Below, piece after piece: positions 30,148-42,337 of a stretch of 64,000 nt of DNA. The stretch is from Lithodes maja (taxonomy: Eukaryota; Arthropoda; Malacostraca; Decapoda; Lithodidae): NCBI GenBank assembly GCA_037953745.1, contig JBAKBP010010392.1, forward strand, positions 1 to 64,000, read 5' to 3'. Each line of letters opens with the position of its first letter. Within the stretch, counting starts at the first letter, position 1. Position numbers and translations under genes: made by a program. The notes beneath the pieces were generated by a model, which saw only the letters and a program-made list of their open reading frames with translations, was not told where the DNA came from and did no database searches.

Positions 30148-30351
30148 CAGGGTTGCCTGGAACGCCACCATTAGGACAAGAGACTGAAAATGCACTTATG
30201 TGTGGAACACTCAGTCTTAAAATTTTATGTATGTATGTACAGTATGTATACAAGTGTGTACACTTTGTTTATACTATATAGTTGTAACTATGATAGATAT
30301 CTTCAAAAGTAAAAGTACATCTTTTTAGAGCTGTAGACCCAACTCGACTTA
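30148..30351 (+). pseudogene. LINE-1 C-terminus and 3-prime end
   Basis: The last 14 or so codons end with TGA near 30186. A short 3-prime region with tgtatgtatgtac repeats follows (30226-30260). The junction back to DIRS-B is hidden by, or just left of, MITE Q3. Confidence 0.75.
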
Positions 30352-30971
30352 TTAACCCGGGAGCTGCAGGGAGACTCTTAAGAGTTCCCCCGGCAGACTG
30401 CGGGAAGACTCTTGAGAGTAAGTAAAATAAAAAATCAACTTTTGACATCGAAAAAAAAAAAAAAAATATTTTTATTTTTTTTGGCCCCTGGGCCATGCAA
30501 AATCTCAGTCCTCTACCTCCCCTCCTTCCTCACTTTCCTCCTCTCCTTCAGTTATCACCTATTTTCCCTATTATTCCCTTATTCTGAGGTATATTTTCGT
30601 GCTAACATTAGCGAGTTGCAAGCAGGGTGTTGTCATCACTGATGGCAAGCGAGTGCAAGAGAGAGAGAGAGAGAGTATCGATCGACTGTGTCTCAGTGGC
30701 CTTGGGGGAAATTGGCGGTAAAGCAGTTTGCCTCACCCATACATTATACAACTCGCGGGCTATATCTCCGATTTTGACCATCCAAACGCTGTTTTCACTC
30801 GTTTTATTGTTGTTTCAGGTTAATACCTTTATAATCAACCCATAATAGGCGCATATGGATAATTATTAATGCTATTAATGGTACAATGAATATTTTAGTG
30901 ACGGAAACACCTCAAATACGTCAGCACAGGGGGACGTTTTCAATTACCCCCATGCGCACTTGTTAGGTTAA
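30352..30971. mobile_element. TTAA MITE Q3
   Basis: TTAA lies at 30352-30355 and 30968-30971, with a 612-bp body. It is nearly the same as Q2 in the parts I compared, with a shorter A/T tract. It marks the right border of the LINE-1 block; DIRS-B resumes directly after it. Confidence 0.92.
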
Positions 30972-31083
30972 GTATCACAGCTTGTGATCTTATCACAATA
31001 TCCGGCGGAGGGGCTCTAGGGGTCTTTGGGCTTTCTAGCACTCCTCTCCCCCCCCCCCCCCCCCACCCACCCTTTGTCACCTT

Positions 31084-31873
31084 TTATGCCACACAGGTTA
31101 GTTTTGGTTTATCCAGAGCCACCGACAGGTATCGCATCAAGAAAGTATGATTGGAAGCCCACAACTTAGTGTTGGCCATGTCGCCAATTGAATAATTTTG
31201 CAAAAATCTAAGAGAGACGGCCCACTTTCTTATATCGTGGGCTCTGCCCACTACGCCGGGATTACTTTCCCTAATTACGTCTACGAGTAAAGAAGCCAAT
31301 TTCCTTCTTGTGACGCGAGTACCTGTGTGGTTGACCCATAAGAACCCTGGTTGTTGAGGTTGTGCTACCCTCATAACCTTAATTAAAGCCTGCACCGGGC
31401 ACAAAATGTGATGCGTATGTCCGCGTTTAAGTGCCGGAACTGTAAATTCTGAAAACACATAATCACAATGTTCATTCTTAGCAATGAATGTGGGAGATGG
31501 AGTGATTTGTAAGTGTTCATTCAGTCTCCCAAACCTGAGGCAGTTAGGTTCGTTGCTCATCGCTGCCAGCTCAGATACTCTGTTTCCTGTCGCCAAAGCC
31601 ATAAGGAACACAGCCTTCTTTAATAATGAATCATAATCCGGCGCATGGTTATACTTGCGCGAATGAAGCAATGATAAAGCTTTGTCCAACGACCAGGTAG
31701 GCATGAGCTGATGTGGTGGTGGTTGCAGTTTGAAACATGCCCTCATGAACCCTTTCTCCTCTGCCTGTGGTATGGATAGACCAGTAAGGTCGTAAAATGG
31801 GTTTCTAATGGCAGACAAGTGATTCTTTAGTGTAACTACTGAGAAGCGCTTATGTTCAAACAAATAATCTAAG
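31084..31873 (-). pseudogene. DIRS-B tyrosine recombinase, C-terminal part
   Basis: It aligns with the DIRS-A recombinase from YLDYLFEHKRFSVVTLKNHL to the end near VALDKPKL. All tetrad landmarks are present: ATGNRVSELA, HDIRKW, NHTFLMRYLS. It is cut at the TA at 31874-31875 by pogo-2, and the N-terminal half lies at 43479 onward. The frame itself is open. The recombinase stop at about 31084 is followed by a C-rich run (31048-31065) and the tccggcggaggggctctagg region shared with DIRS-A. Confidence 0.88.
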
Positions 31874-31951
31874 TACAGTCGGTTCTCCGGTAACGCGGCT
31901 AATGTGTTCTGGTAACATCCCGTGTTACCCAAATCCGCGTTACCGGATACA

Positions 31952-33521
31952 TATGTTTACTAGAGAGGAAGGTTTTGACGAACCACAGGTGGGAGTACTG
32001 GAGAGTGGTCTTAGTAAGATTGAAATAACTAGAGATGAGCTGTTATCTGCGATGAGAGGACTTGAAGTAAGGAAAGCTATGGGACCGGATGAAGTGTCTG
32101 CCTGGGTTTTAAAGGAGTGTGCAGAACAATTAGTGGAGCCAGTGAGGGACATAATTCAAGCTTCCTTAGATAAAGGACAGGTTCCTGTTGAATGGAAAAG
32201 AGCTAATATCATCCCGATATACAAGAATGGAAACCCTGAGGACCCTCTAAACTATAAACCAGTTTCACTTACTAGTATATATTGTATGCAAGATTTGTGA
32301 AAAGCTAATTAGGAAGAGATGGATGAAAATGTTGGAGAGAATGAAGATAATAACCCCAAAGCAATTTGGATTCAGAGAAGGGACATCTTCTGTTACCAGT
32401 TTGCTATGTTATTACAGTAGGGTGATAGATGTACTCCAAGAAAGAGGCGGATGGGTGGACTGCGTTTACTTAGACCTTTCCAAAGCATTCGATAAGGTAC
32501 CACATAAGAGATTGTTATCTAAGCTTGAGACGCTAGGATGTGTCGGGGGGGAGTTTGCTGAAATGGATGGAGAGCTATTTAACAAATAATGAGGACCAAC
32601 ATTAGAGGAACTTATTCATCGTGGCGGAAAGTTGAGAGTGGTGTGCCGCAGGGATCTGTGTTGGCACCTCTCATGTTCCTTATGTACGTGAATGACCTGC
32701 CGATAGACATAAATTCCTACATGTCAATGTTTGCAGACGACGTAAATATTATGAGACAAATAACAAATAAAAGTAGTTGTGAGGAGCTGCAAGGGGATTT
32801 AGATAAAATATATGAATGGAGCACCAAGTGGAAAATGAAATTTAATATAAATAAATGCCATGTGTTAAATATGGGAAGAAGTGTGAATAGACCAAATTGG
32901 GAGTACAGGATGGGAGATAATATAATTAGCAAGGCCGAAAAAGAAAAGGATTTAGGGTTGATTATACAAGATAATTTGTCGCCAGAGAAACATATTAACA
33001 AGCTCTTTAGCGGAATGTATGCAATGGCCGGGAATATGAAAGTTGCTCTGAACTACTTGGATGAGACCATGGTAGCGAAAATTATGAAGAGTATGATTAG
33101 ACCAAGATTGGAGTATGCAGCAGTGGTGTGGTCCCCGCATCTAAAGAAGTATATTCACAAGTTAGAAAGAATCCAGAGAGCAGTTACTAGATTGGTTCCA
33201 AGTCTAAGAGAACTGCCATATGAAGGGAGGCTAGACAAATTAAATCTACCGAGTTTAAAAGAGAGGAGAGAGAGGGGAGACATGATAATGATGTACAAAT
33301 GCACCCGGGGGCTGGAGAGGCGGGATAGGGAGGATATATTAATTATGGATACAGGAATAACTAGAGGCCACAGCTACAAAGTAAAAACACCTACCTGCAA
33401 GAACGATATCAGGAAGTTTAGCTTCCCCTGTAGATGTGTTGACAAATGGAATGGGCTGGAGGAGGAGGTGGTAGGGGCAAGGAACATCCATATTTTCAAG
33501 AAAAAATTGGATAAAAAGTAG
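31952..33521 (+). pseudogene. LINE-4 reverse transcriptase, frameshifted
   Basis: Three open pieces form one RT. Up to about 32290: ELLSAMRGLEVRKAMGPDE, then VPVEWKRANIIPIYK. From 32323 to about 32580: TPKQFGFREGTSSVTSLL, YLDLSKAFDKVPHKRLL. From 32589 to 33521: SGVPQGSVLAPLMFLMYV, MFADDVNIM (catalytic FADD), LIIQDNLSPEKHI, RPRLEYAAVVWSPHL and CVDKWNGL. Frame changes fall near 32290 and 32575. The FADD box is intact but the copy cannot be translated as one protein. Confidence 0.88.
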
Positions 33522-33600
33522 ACTGAGAGACGGGACAACACGAGCTTAGCTCAACTCCTGTAAACTACAATTAGGTAAATACAATTAGGTAAATACATGT
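31952..33600 (+). mobile_element. LINE-4, CR1-like, 5-prime truncated
   Basis: RT coding sequence on the plus strand ends in a 3-prime microsatellite-like tail: two units of acaattaggtaaat plus acatg (about 33568-33600). A short 3-prime repeat of this kind is the CR1 hallmark. It begins abruptly next to the pogo-2 left end, so the 5-prime part is missing. Confidence 0.85.
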
Positions 33601-33666
33601 TAAACGTACCTTGGTGTTCTGGGGATTTCCACAAAGCTCACTTTTTCTCCATAGAAGCCTATGTTA

Positions 33667-35232
33667 TGTTACGACTGAGGTTTAAATATATCAGGGCTCT
33701 TATTCATTGGACTAGTAATGGCATAAATGCTACAACGGAAAGCGCTAGATCCAACTTCTGATGTATATTCCCAGTGAACAAAGAACACAAATACTCTCCA
33801 GAGTTCTATATGCAATAATAGGTTATCAAACTCTCAATAAATGTGCGTCTACTCTAGGCTTAATGTTATGTGAAAACAGCCTATTACTACCTATAACCGA
33901 AGGTGCTTGGTTATGGTATGCAAAGTAAGGTGGTAAGAGACGTTACAGCTTACGTTACTTTAATCAATAAATGTCAGGCACTCCTGCATAAAAGAAAGTG
34001 CACTAAAGTCCTTCAACACCAACAAGGAATCTTCTTTAAATGTTAGATGCTATCAAGATGCTCGAATCGGAAATGGAACCCAAAAAGGCAGGCAGCGGAA
34101 CAATGCTCGTGCAGGCTATGCACACAAAAAGGCAGGATATATAATGCAGTCGGAGCCAAGAATATCCTAAACACTACAACAATAATAATAATCGCCACGA
34201 CAATGCAGTATTCCTATCAACAAAAAGAGCCTAAGTCGTTTGTGTCTCAATACATCAAACTAGGCTGCGAAATGCTTGTGTAATCATAAACGGGTATGCA
34301 TAATAAGAGTAATTGGTTTAATATACTTAATGTCTATTATGACTGATAAAGTCTAGCTAGAGTCAATGATACGAGATACTGGTGCGCATGGCATGCCGCA
34401 TAGCCTAGTGCAAATCTCAAGTCTGTGCATCAAATATTACGTTATAGGGAAGGGTAGCTCTCTTGAGAAACCTTAATACTGTAGTATTAAGCGTTCTCCT
34501 GGCGTACTTCAAAGACAAACAACCGAGCCTAGAACAGTGCCGAATGGTATAGGCAAAGAGCACTCATTCGTGCATGCTCTACTCTCAATGGCACACAGAC
34601 TAGAATTTACCCAATCAACTCCAGTTCTCAGGTATGTGGTGCAGCTTTTAACTAAAGCCAACACCCATCGGAAACAATACCTGATAATATCAGACTCCTA
34701 GTCTAGCATTATCTAATCTAGCAGAACACTAATAATTATAGGAAGCGGTACTGAACAATATGAATGCCAACCAATGCTTCGTGATCAACTTATCTTAACA
34801 ACTAAACATACATGGGTTATATAAGACCTTAACGCACAATACATTTGGCCAGCATGAAGCTGATTATGCAGAGTTAACCAGAGGGGGTATAATATTAATA
34901 AAAGGTGGTGAAAGATATGGAAAATGAGAGAGATAGGCAGAGGAAAAGGTTCTCAGGTGGAGAGAGGGGGACAGGTATCAAAGGAATAAGAGGGATGCGT
35001 TCTAGAAACCAGATCTGAGGGAGAGAGTGGCCAGAGAGCAGTATATATACTAGCACTAGCTCGAACTGAGTAGGAAAAGCGGTAACAAGTCCTCTAGCCA
35101 ATTCCAAAGAAGTCAGCCAAACATGACGTCACCAAGCATGGTAAAAAACTCCTCCAACCAATCCCAAGAGACCAGCCAGCTATGACGTCATCGAGTATAG
35201 CAAAAAACACTGCACGCCTCCCCACACTCTGT

Positions 35233-35330
<98 letters not shown>

Positions 35331-35555
35331 CTATCATTACTACTTAATGATAAAACATATACTTTGCAATTAAATATATAAAGCCTTGACATGGGTGAAA
35401 ACAAAGAGCATTTCTGGACTGCCCATGACACGAGCTTTCATATGAAATAAAGCACACAACAATACATCAACTGTAGCCACCTCCACTGCCCTGGCGATCC
35501 TAGCGAGTCACTGTAGGACAAGCCATGCGGTTCTAACGGAGTGGTTAACGTCACA
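33667..35555 (-). repeat. Gypsy-1 3-prime LTR
   Basis: 1889 bp. It has the empty TTAA site near 34036-34039 that is occupied by MITE R in the other LTR. The (CT)n tract is 89 bp here (35237-35325) and 50 bp in the other. In the first roughly 370 bp I count three substitutions against the 5-prime LTR. Confidence 0.95.
35237..35325. repeat. (CT)n microsatellite in Gypsy-1 3-prime LTR
   Basis: About 44 uninterrupted CT units. The open frames of alternating residues over it are artefacts. Confidence 0.98.
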
Positions 35556-35575
35556 CCCCCCCCAAGATTTTTCTC
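35556..35575 (-). other. Gypsy-1 polypurine tract
   Basis: On the minus strand the bases before the 3-prime LTR read aaatcttggggggg. This is the position and composition expected of the plus-strand primer. Confidence 0.7.
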
Positions 35576-36028
35576 AGAGGCCCAAAGCTCAAAAAAAATC
35601 TGATGGTTAGAACCCATGCTATAACTCTACTTCCCATCACCCAGCGGCAGTAAAATATCTGGCACAGTTCTTAACAAAACATTTTACAAAACTATAACCC
35701 TCCCCAACACAATAGGTTAAATCATATGTAGTTATGCTCCTCAAGAGCGAGCTTCTCTAGCCCAGCATTCTGAGAGGAGTGCAACTCAGAATTACTGCTA
35801 TAACATACTGAAAAAATTCAACTATCAAAGAAAGAGTTTTTATTTGATTTTTATGTTTTTAATTTGTTTATTTCGGCTGCACTATAGGGGCAAGCCTAGT
35901 TTTTTCTTCTATACCAAACACTCAACTCCTGCTTTACGACCCAATACGCTGGGCTACAACCGCGAGCCAACAAGCACCAAGCGTAAAATACTATTCAAAC
36001 TAAAGCAGGAGGCTACCCGTGTGTCAAT

Positions 36029-37846
36029 CTACCCAGCATCATCCACCCTAGAAAGACAATCTGCAACCACGTTGTCACAACCGGCAATATGGCATATGTC
36101 CAGGCTATACTTCCGTAACACCAGCGACCACCCGGTCAGCCTCATATTCCGATTGTGAAACTGGTCCAAGAACTTGAGAGGGTGATGATCTGTGTAAACT
36201 ACAACGACCGGACCATAGGCTGGAACATAGACCTCGAAATGCCCCAGCGCAAGCACAACCGCCAGCAGCTCCTCCTCGACAACAGAGCAGCTCCCCTGGG
36301 CCGAATTGAACTTCTCCGAGCAGAAACTAACAGGATGCTCCAGCCCATCATCGTCCTTTTTCACAAGGACGGCACCAGCCCCCACACCACTAGCACCCGC
36401 TGCCAGCTGGAAAGGCAGGCCAAAGTCAGGGGCCACGAGGATCGGGCGAGTGCACAACAGGTGCTTCACCACTCCAAACGCCCTCTCACACTCAGGCGCC
36501 CATTTGACTTTCTTATCCTTCCAGTTATCCTCCACCTGAGCTTGACTGTCCCGTTCTCCTTCTCCACCTTGACTGCTAAACGTCATAACAGGCACAGTGA
36601 GAGGCTCAGGGGGGTGCCTCACATACTCCTTCATGAGATTAACGTGACATAACTGATTGCGCATACGTCTGTCTGGAGCGGCCACCAAGCAATCCAGGTC
36701 CGATAGCCTCTCAACCACCCTATAAGGACCAGTGTACTTCGCAGATAAGGGGTGACCTACAAGGGGCAGTAGAATCAACACCTCCTGAACCACGTGAAAC
36801 TCCCTGAGTTTAACCTTGAGGTCGTACCTGTCCTTCATGAGGGCCTGAGAGCTAGTCAAATTACGGCCAGCCAACTCCAGACTGCGCAACATCCGTTCTC
36901 GACTGTCGAGGACATACTTGAGCATAGAACAAGGTTTTTCTGCACCCTTCCATATTTCTTTAACCATATGGAGAGGCCCTCTGACACGGTGTCCAAAGAC
37001 GAGCTCATTAGGGCTGAATCCCAAACTTTCCCCAGGTACCTCCCGTGCAGCAAATAAAACACATGGCAGGCCAAGATCCCAACCATTACCACTCTCAAAG
37101 CAACAACAACGAAGCACAGATTCCAAGGCTGAGTGCCATCGCTCTAACCCACCCTGGCTCTCCGGATGATACGCAGATGACACAACCGTAACAATCCCAT
37201 GCTGCGGCATTGCTTGAACAAAGAGGTTAGAAGTGAAGTTGGATCCCTGGTCTGACTGAATTACCTGCGGGTAACCATACCGGGAAAAATACACTAGCAA
37301 GTTTCGGACCACCGTCTTTGCTGACCCATTTCTCATAGGGTACGCGTCAGGGTACCTTGTTGCTACCTCCATGATGGTCAGGGGATACTTGTAAAAATAT
37401 CCCGACTGTGCATCACTGTCCTCCTTCAACTCGACAGCACCGGTACCATATTCAAGAACCTCCGGGTCTTCTAATTGCAATTTACGAATGTCCGAAGGAG
37501 CAAGCTTATCTAAGTGTTTGCGAAACAACTCATGCCCCCCTCCTACACTGAATTTAGCCTCCCGTTGCTCTCTCTCTCTGTATCGTTGCTGTCTCATCGT
37601 CTTTTTAAGCCCATCCTCTGCCTTCTTAGAAACAGTTAATGGGTCTTCTCCAGACTCGAAAATCGGTCCTAATAATGAGTCCCCAAGAATGTCCGTTGAT
37701 ACTAAACTCTCAACCGCATCAACTTTCAACCCCTTCTCGGTACCTTTCCTCCGCTTGTCTAAAGACTGTTGACCAGAAATGTGACTCCCTGGATGCAAGC
37801 GATCTGGTGACAACACACGCCATAGGTTGCACCGGACACTTCTCAA
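36029..37846 (-). pseudogene. Gypsy-1 pol remnant: integrase part, RNase H part, RT deleted
   Basis: 605 codons, uninterrupted. The start has linker sequence as in Gypsy-2. Near 37390 a deletion joins DAQSGYFYK directly to LTIMEVATRYPDAYP, removing the zinc-binding domain and first catalytic Asp of integrase; the second Asp (IQSDQGSNF) and the Glu (HPESQGGLERWH) remain. After the integrase C-terminus (KYTGPYRVVERL, LCHVNLMKEYV) a second deletion near 36510 joins EDNWK to KKVKWAPECERAF and removes the whole RT palm including YLDD. RNase H then follows with its first Asp changed: LAAGASGVGAG where Gypsy-2 has LATDASGVGAG. Both deletions keep the frame. Relative to gag a frameshift lies at about 37750-37840. 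Confidence 0.9.
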
Positions 37847-39854
37847 CCCACTCCTGCTCCTCCCTACTCACGTCGGCCGGCTTCTCGGCAACGACTAAGG
37901 GTGGAGCCTCAGAAGTAGGCCCCGCAAAGTCGTTGCCGAGAAGGAGGTCGACGCCCCCAACAGGTAACTTCTCCACAATTCCTACATCCAGGTCACGAGT
38001 CACACCATCAACTTCCATCTTCATTCTTACAAGCGGGTATGACCTTGTTGCATTAACTCCCTGAACCACAACCACCCGCGCCGTATTTACAGGTTTACCA
38101 GTGAAATTCCTCAACAATGTTTGCGATGCCCTAGTGTCACGCAAAATTCTCACCTCATGTCTTCTACCCCCCCACTCCACACAACCGAGTCCCCTGTGGT
38201 CACTAAAGGCATCACGGACAGGGAATAAGCCTTCCGGATCCTTCTGCACTGGCAGTGTATTTACCTCGGAAGAATTACCTCTAACAAACTCTGATGTCCT
38301 CTTGAACACTCCAATGCCATGAGCAAAAGACACGGCTGCCGGAGGAGGTCGACTAGGGCACTCATTTGCCTTATGACCCTCCTGGTGGCACTTAAAACAC
38401 ATAAATTTCGGTTTCGGCTTATACTGTGATGTAAAAAGCCCCTGACTTTTCTCATACGGCGTGGTGTTAGGTTTGGATTCAGTTTTTGTTTCATTGCTCT
38501 TTTGTTTAAATGTGTCATTGCTACGGGGAGGGGGAGGATAACGGTCCCTAGCACTTGCATCGTACTTCTGTGAGGACCCGCAACCCCGAATCAACGACAG
38601 CCGTCGATCAGCCATTTCTGCTGCTTCGACTAGAGTTCTTGGGTTTTTCTCCTTTAAGTTCATAGTTAGATCACCGCCCGTGCTCTTAAAGAACTGCTCC
38701 AACATCATTAACTGCTTAAGTCCATCAAATGTTGTTACCCTCTCAGATCGGAACCAGTTCCCCATAGCATCGGACAAGTCCCGGGCGTGTTCCAAAAAGG
38801 TGCTATCTCTTCCCTTGGTTACACCCCGGAACTTCAAATGGTACGTTTCTGGTTGCAGTTCGTAAGCCCTCAGGACAGCCTCCTTGAGATCCTCATACAC
38901 AATACATGACTCCAAAGGTAACGCATCGTAGGCTTTAAGACCCTTGCCTATTAATCTAGAGGATACAAGTGCTGCCCATTTATTCTCTGGCCACTGGTGT
39001 TCCTGGCACTTCTTCTCAAAGCGTGCGAAAAATTCTGTTACACCACTCTCATCAAACACCGGAACCAGTTTCAATAAGTGCGAGAGAGATTGATCATGAG
39101 CACGGTTACCAGCCCCAAGTCGCTGTCCCGTTGTCTCTACTCGCGACTTCTCTACGTCCATGTCGGCACAGTACCTAGTCGACTCTAAATCAGCTTGGAT
39201 TTTTGCTAGCTCTATGTGCTGCTGACTGATAGTTTTTCTCTCTTCTATCTTGGCTCTCTCATCTATCTTGGCTAATTCTAATTGCTGCTGAAGCTCACCT
39301 GCCCTTTGTTGCTGCTGAAGCTGAAGCTCAGATACCCTGATAGCCTTTCTCTCTTCGATCTTAGCTAATTCGAGCTGATACAATAATTCTGGAGTTAACC
39401 CTGGAGGAGGTGAAGGTGCTACAATGTTTGAAATTACCGGTGGTCCCCCCAGGGGCAACCCACCCTGCCAGTCACCACCCAACTGTGGAAGCGTACCCGG
39501 GGTCGGCAAATCACTGGGATGGCTGGGAGTCGAGTGTAGGGGAAGCATGGCCGAAGGGCTCTGAGCACTCAACCCATCTCGCTCACCAGTCACCCTGCCC
39601 AGTACACACGTTATCAAGTTATCCCTGGTCATGCTGCTAGTACCCGCATGACCGATAGCTGCGGCCAGGCATTGAAGACCGTACCGATCCATACCCTCCA
39701 ACCGCTCGACAGTAACAGGCCATTGCAAAAATATCCTAGCATCCTCCTCACAGTTCACCTGATTAACCCTTTCATCATGCTGCTGTTCCTCAGTTTCGAC
39801 ATTACGTACTGTGTCTCCATTCTCCTCTGATCCGGTATAAGACATGATGCTCAC
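37719..39854 (-). pseudogene. Gypsy-1 gag-protease
   Basis: 711 codons from MSIMSYTGSEENG (a second ATG, MSYTG, is three codons on). The middle has a glutamine-rich coiled-coil-like stretch with ELAKIEERK repeats (about 39180-39380), then the capsid-like WFRSERVTTFDGLKQL. A CCHC knuckle CFKCHQEGHKANEC is at about 38360-38405. The protease region has ILRDTRASQT where an active aspartic protease needs DTG or DSG (Gypsy-2 has DTGASQT), then GGVDLLLGNDF. The Gly to Arg change should inactivate it. The frame runs past protease and stops at 37719, overlapping pol in another frame. Confidence 0.9.
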
Positions 39855-40039
39855 AAAAATTTCTCACCTCAATATTCAGAAAAGAAGCACCCCAAACTCT
39901 TATACCTCAATATACACAAACAAATTCTCGGAAATACTCAAGGGCTATATACTATGTTGCAAAAAAAAATTATTCTTGCTGATCCCCGCAAAATATTCCC
40001 CAAAACAACAAATGTTCCCTGCTAATAAATGTAGGTTCA

Positions 40040-40064
40040 CCAAATCCTAGGTAAGGTCGCCATT
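40040..40064 (-). other. Gypsy-1 primer-binding site
   Basis: Just inside the 5-prime LTR the minus strand reads aatggcgaccttacctagg. TGGCGACC followed by other bases resembles the 3-prime end of tRNA-Arg used by 412/mdg1-type elements; this assignment is from memory of that motif. Gypsy-2 has the same start. Confidence 0.65.
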
Positions 40065-40433
40065 TGTTACGACTGAGGTTTAAATATATCAGGGCTCTTA
40101 TTCATTGGACTAGTAATGGCATAAATGCTACAACGGAAAGCGCTAGATCCAACCTCTGATGTATATTCCCAGTGAACAAAGAACACAAATACTCTCCAGA
40201 GTTCTATATGCAATAATAGGTTATCAAACTCTCAATAAATGTGCGTCTACTCCAGGCTTAATGTTATGTGAAAACAGCCTATTACTACCTATAACCGAAG
40301 GTGCTTGGTTATGGTATGCAAAGTAAGGTGGTAAGAGAAGTTACAGCTTACGTTACTTTAATCAATAAATGTCAGGCACTCCTGCATAAAAGAAAGTGCA
40401 CTAAAGTCCTTCAACACCAACAAGGAATCTTCT

Positions 40434-41080
40434 TTAACCCGGCAAGCGCGATAGGCCTCACGGAAGGCTTCCTATAGGGAACGCGATAGGCCTCACGGAA
40501 GCAAGACCATAAAAAAAGCTTTCCAAAAAAAAAAGGGCCTATCAAAAAAAAAAAATTTGTCTCTAGGTGAGATAATTCCCCTCCAGTACTCATCCATGTA
40601 AATCTCACCCACCCCCCTCCCCTCCTTCCCCACCTTATTCCCCCCTCCCTCCCCTCCTCAATTATCACCTATTTTCCCTCTTATTATCATCATTTATCGG
40701 TTATTTTTCTCTCCCGCGATAATGTAGCACAAGTGGGTTGCAGAAAAGATCGATATGTAACACCCAGACACCAGCCCACACCGCCCCGCTCGTCTCAGTT
40801 ACCTCACAGACAGCGAGAGAGGAGGGTTGCCTGTAGCTCTCTCTCGCCTGACATTACGACCGGGTGGCCAATATCTTCGTTTTTCACCACCCAAATGCTT
40901 TTCCCACTTATTTTAGCACTCTTGAAGGTTCATATATACATCATATATGTAAAATAAAAGCATACCGAAAACAAATAATGGTCTATATTGTAAATATAAC
41001 GAATTCTGTCAGAATCCAAGGCTAGAAATACACAAATAACTACCCTAGCCCCGAGGTCTATTTAGCGCTTGTCAGGTTAA
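40434..41080. mobile_element. TTAA MITE R in Gypsy-1 5-prime LTR
   Basis: TTAA lies at 40434-40437 and 41077-41080, with a 639-bp body. The ends CCCGGCAAGCGC and the inverse of CCTGACAAGCGC form the terminal repeat. The other LTR has the same flanks with a single TTAA, so the insertion is proven by an empty site. Its interior (tatcacctattttccct) and right end (CAAGYGC) are related to MITE family Q. Confidence 0.96.
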
Positions 41081-42087
41081 ATGTTAGATGCTATCAAGAT
41101 GCTCGAATCGGAAATGGAACCCAAAAAGGCAGGCAGTGGAACAATGCTCGTGCAGGCTATGCACACAAAAAGGCAGGATATATAATGCAGTCGGAGCCAA
41201 GAATATCCTAAACACTACAACAATAATAATAATCGCCACGACAATGCAGTATTCCTATCAACAAAAAGAGCCTAAGTCGTTTGTGTCTCAATACATCAAA
41301 CTAGGCTGCGAAATGCTTGTGTAATCATAAACGGGTATGCATAATAAGAGTAATTGGTTTAATATACCGTACTTAATGTCTACTATGACTGATAAAGTCT
41401 AGCTAGAGTCAATGATACGAGATACTGGTGCGCATGGCATGGCGCATAGCCTAGTGCAAATCTCAAGTCTGTTCGTCAAATATTATGTTATAGGGAAGGG
41501 TAGCTCTCTTGAGAAACCTTAATACCGAAGTATTAAGCGTTCTCCTGGCGTACCTCAAAGACAAACAACCGAGCCTAGAACAGTGCCGAATGGTATAGGC
41601 AAAAAACCCTCATTCGTGCATGCTCTACTCTCAATGGCACACAGACTAGAATTTACCCAATCAACTCCAGTTCTCAGGTATGTCGTGCAGCTTTTAACTA
41701 AAGCCAACACCCATCGGAAACAATACCTTATAATATCAGACTCCTAGTCTAGCATTATCTAATCTAGCAGAACACTAATAATTATAGGAAGCGGTACTGA
41801 ACAATATGAATGCCAACCAATGCTTCGTGATCAACTTATCTTAACAACTAAACATACATGGGTTATATAAGACCTTAACGCACAATACAACTGGCTAGCA
41901 TTAAGCTGATTATGCAGAGTTAACCAGAGGGGGTATACTATTAATAAAAGGTGGTGAAAGATATGGAAAATGAGAGAGATAGGCAGAGGAAAAGGTTCTC
42001 AGGTGGAGAGAGGGAGACAGGTATCAAAGGGATAAGAGGGATGCGTTCTAGAAACAAGATCTGAGGGAGAGAGTGGCCAGAGAGCAG

Positions 42088-42099
42088 TATATATACTAG
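42088..42099 (-). promoter_or_regulatory. Candidate TATA box in Gypsy-1 5-prime LTR
   Basis: agtatatatact reads as TATATATAC on the coding strand, in the U3-like part of the LTR. The 3-prime LTR has the same sequence. No initiator can be proven. Confidence 0.45.
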
Positions 42100-42278
42100 C
42101 ACTAGCTCGAACCGCGTAGGAAAAGCGGTAACAAATCCTCTAGCCAATTCCAAAGAAGCCAGCCAAACATGACGTCACCAAGCATGGTAAAAAACTCCTC
42201 CAACCAATCCCAAGAGACCAGCCAGCTATGACGTCATCGAGTATAGCAAAAAACACTGCACGCCTCCCCACACTCTGT

Positions 42279-42282
<4 letters not shown>

Positions 42283-42332
<50 letters not shown>
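42283..42332. repeat. (CT)n microsatellite in Gypsy-1 5-prime LTR
   Basis: 50 bp of CT, against 89 bp in the partner LTR. Confidence 0.98.

Positions 42333-42337
<5 letters not shown>

Noticed and set aside
35094..35373. Open frames of alternating Arg-Glu or Leu-Ser
   Set aside because: They are translations of the (CT)n microsatellite in the Gypsy-1 LTR.
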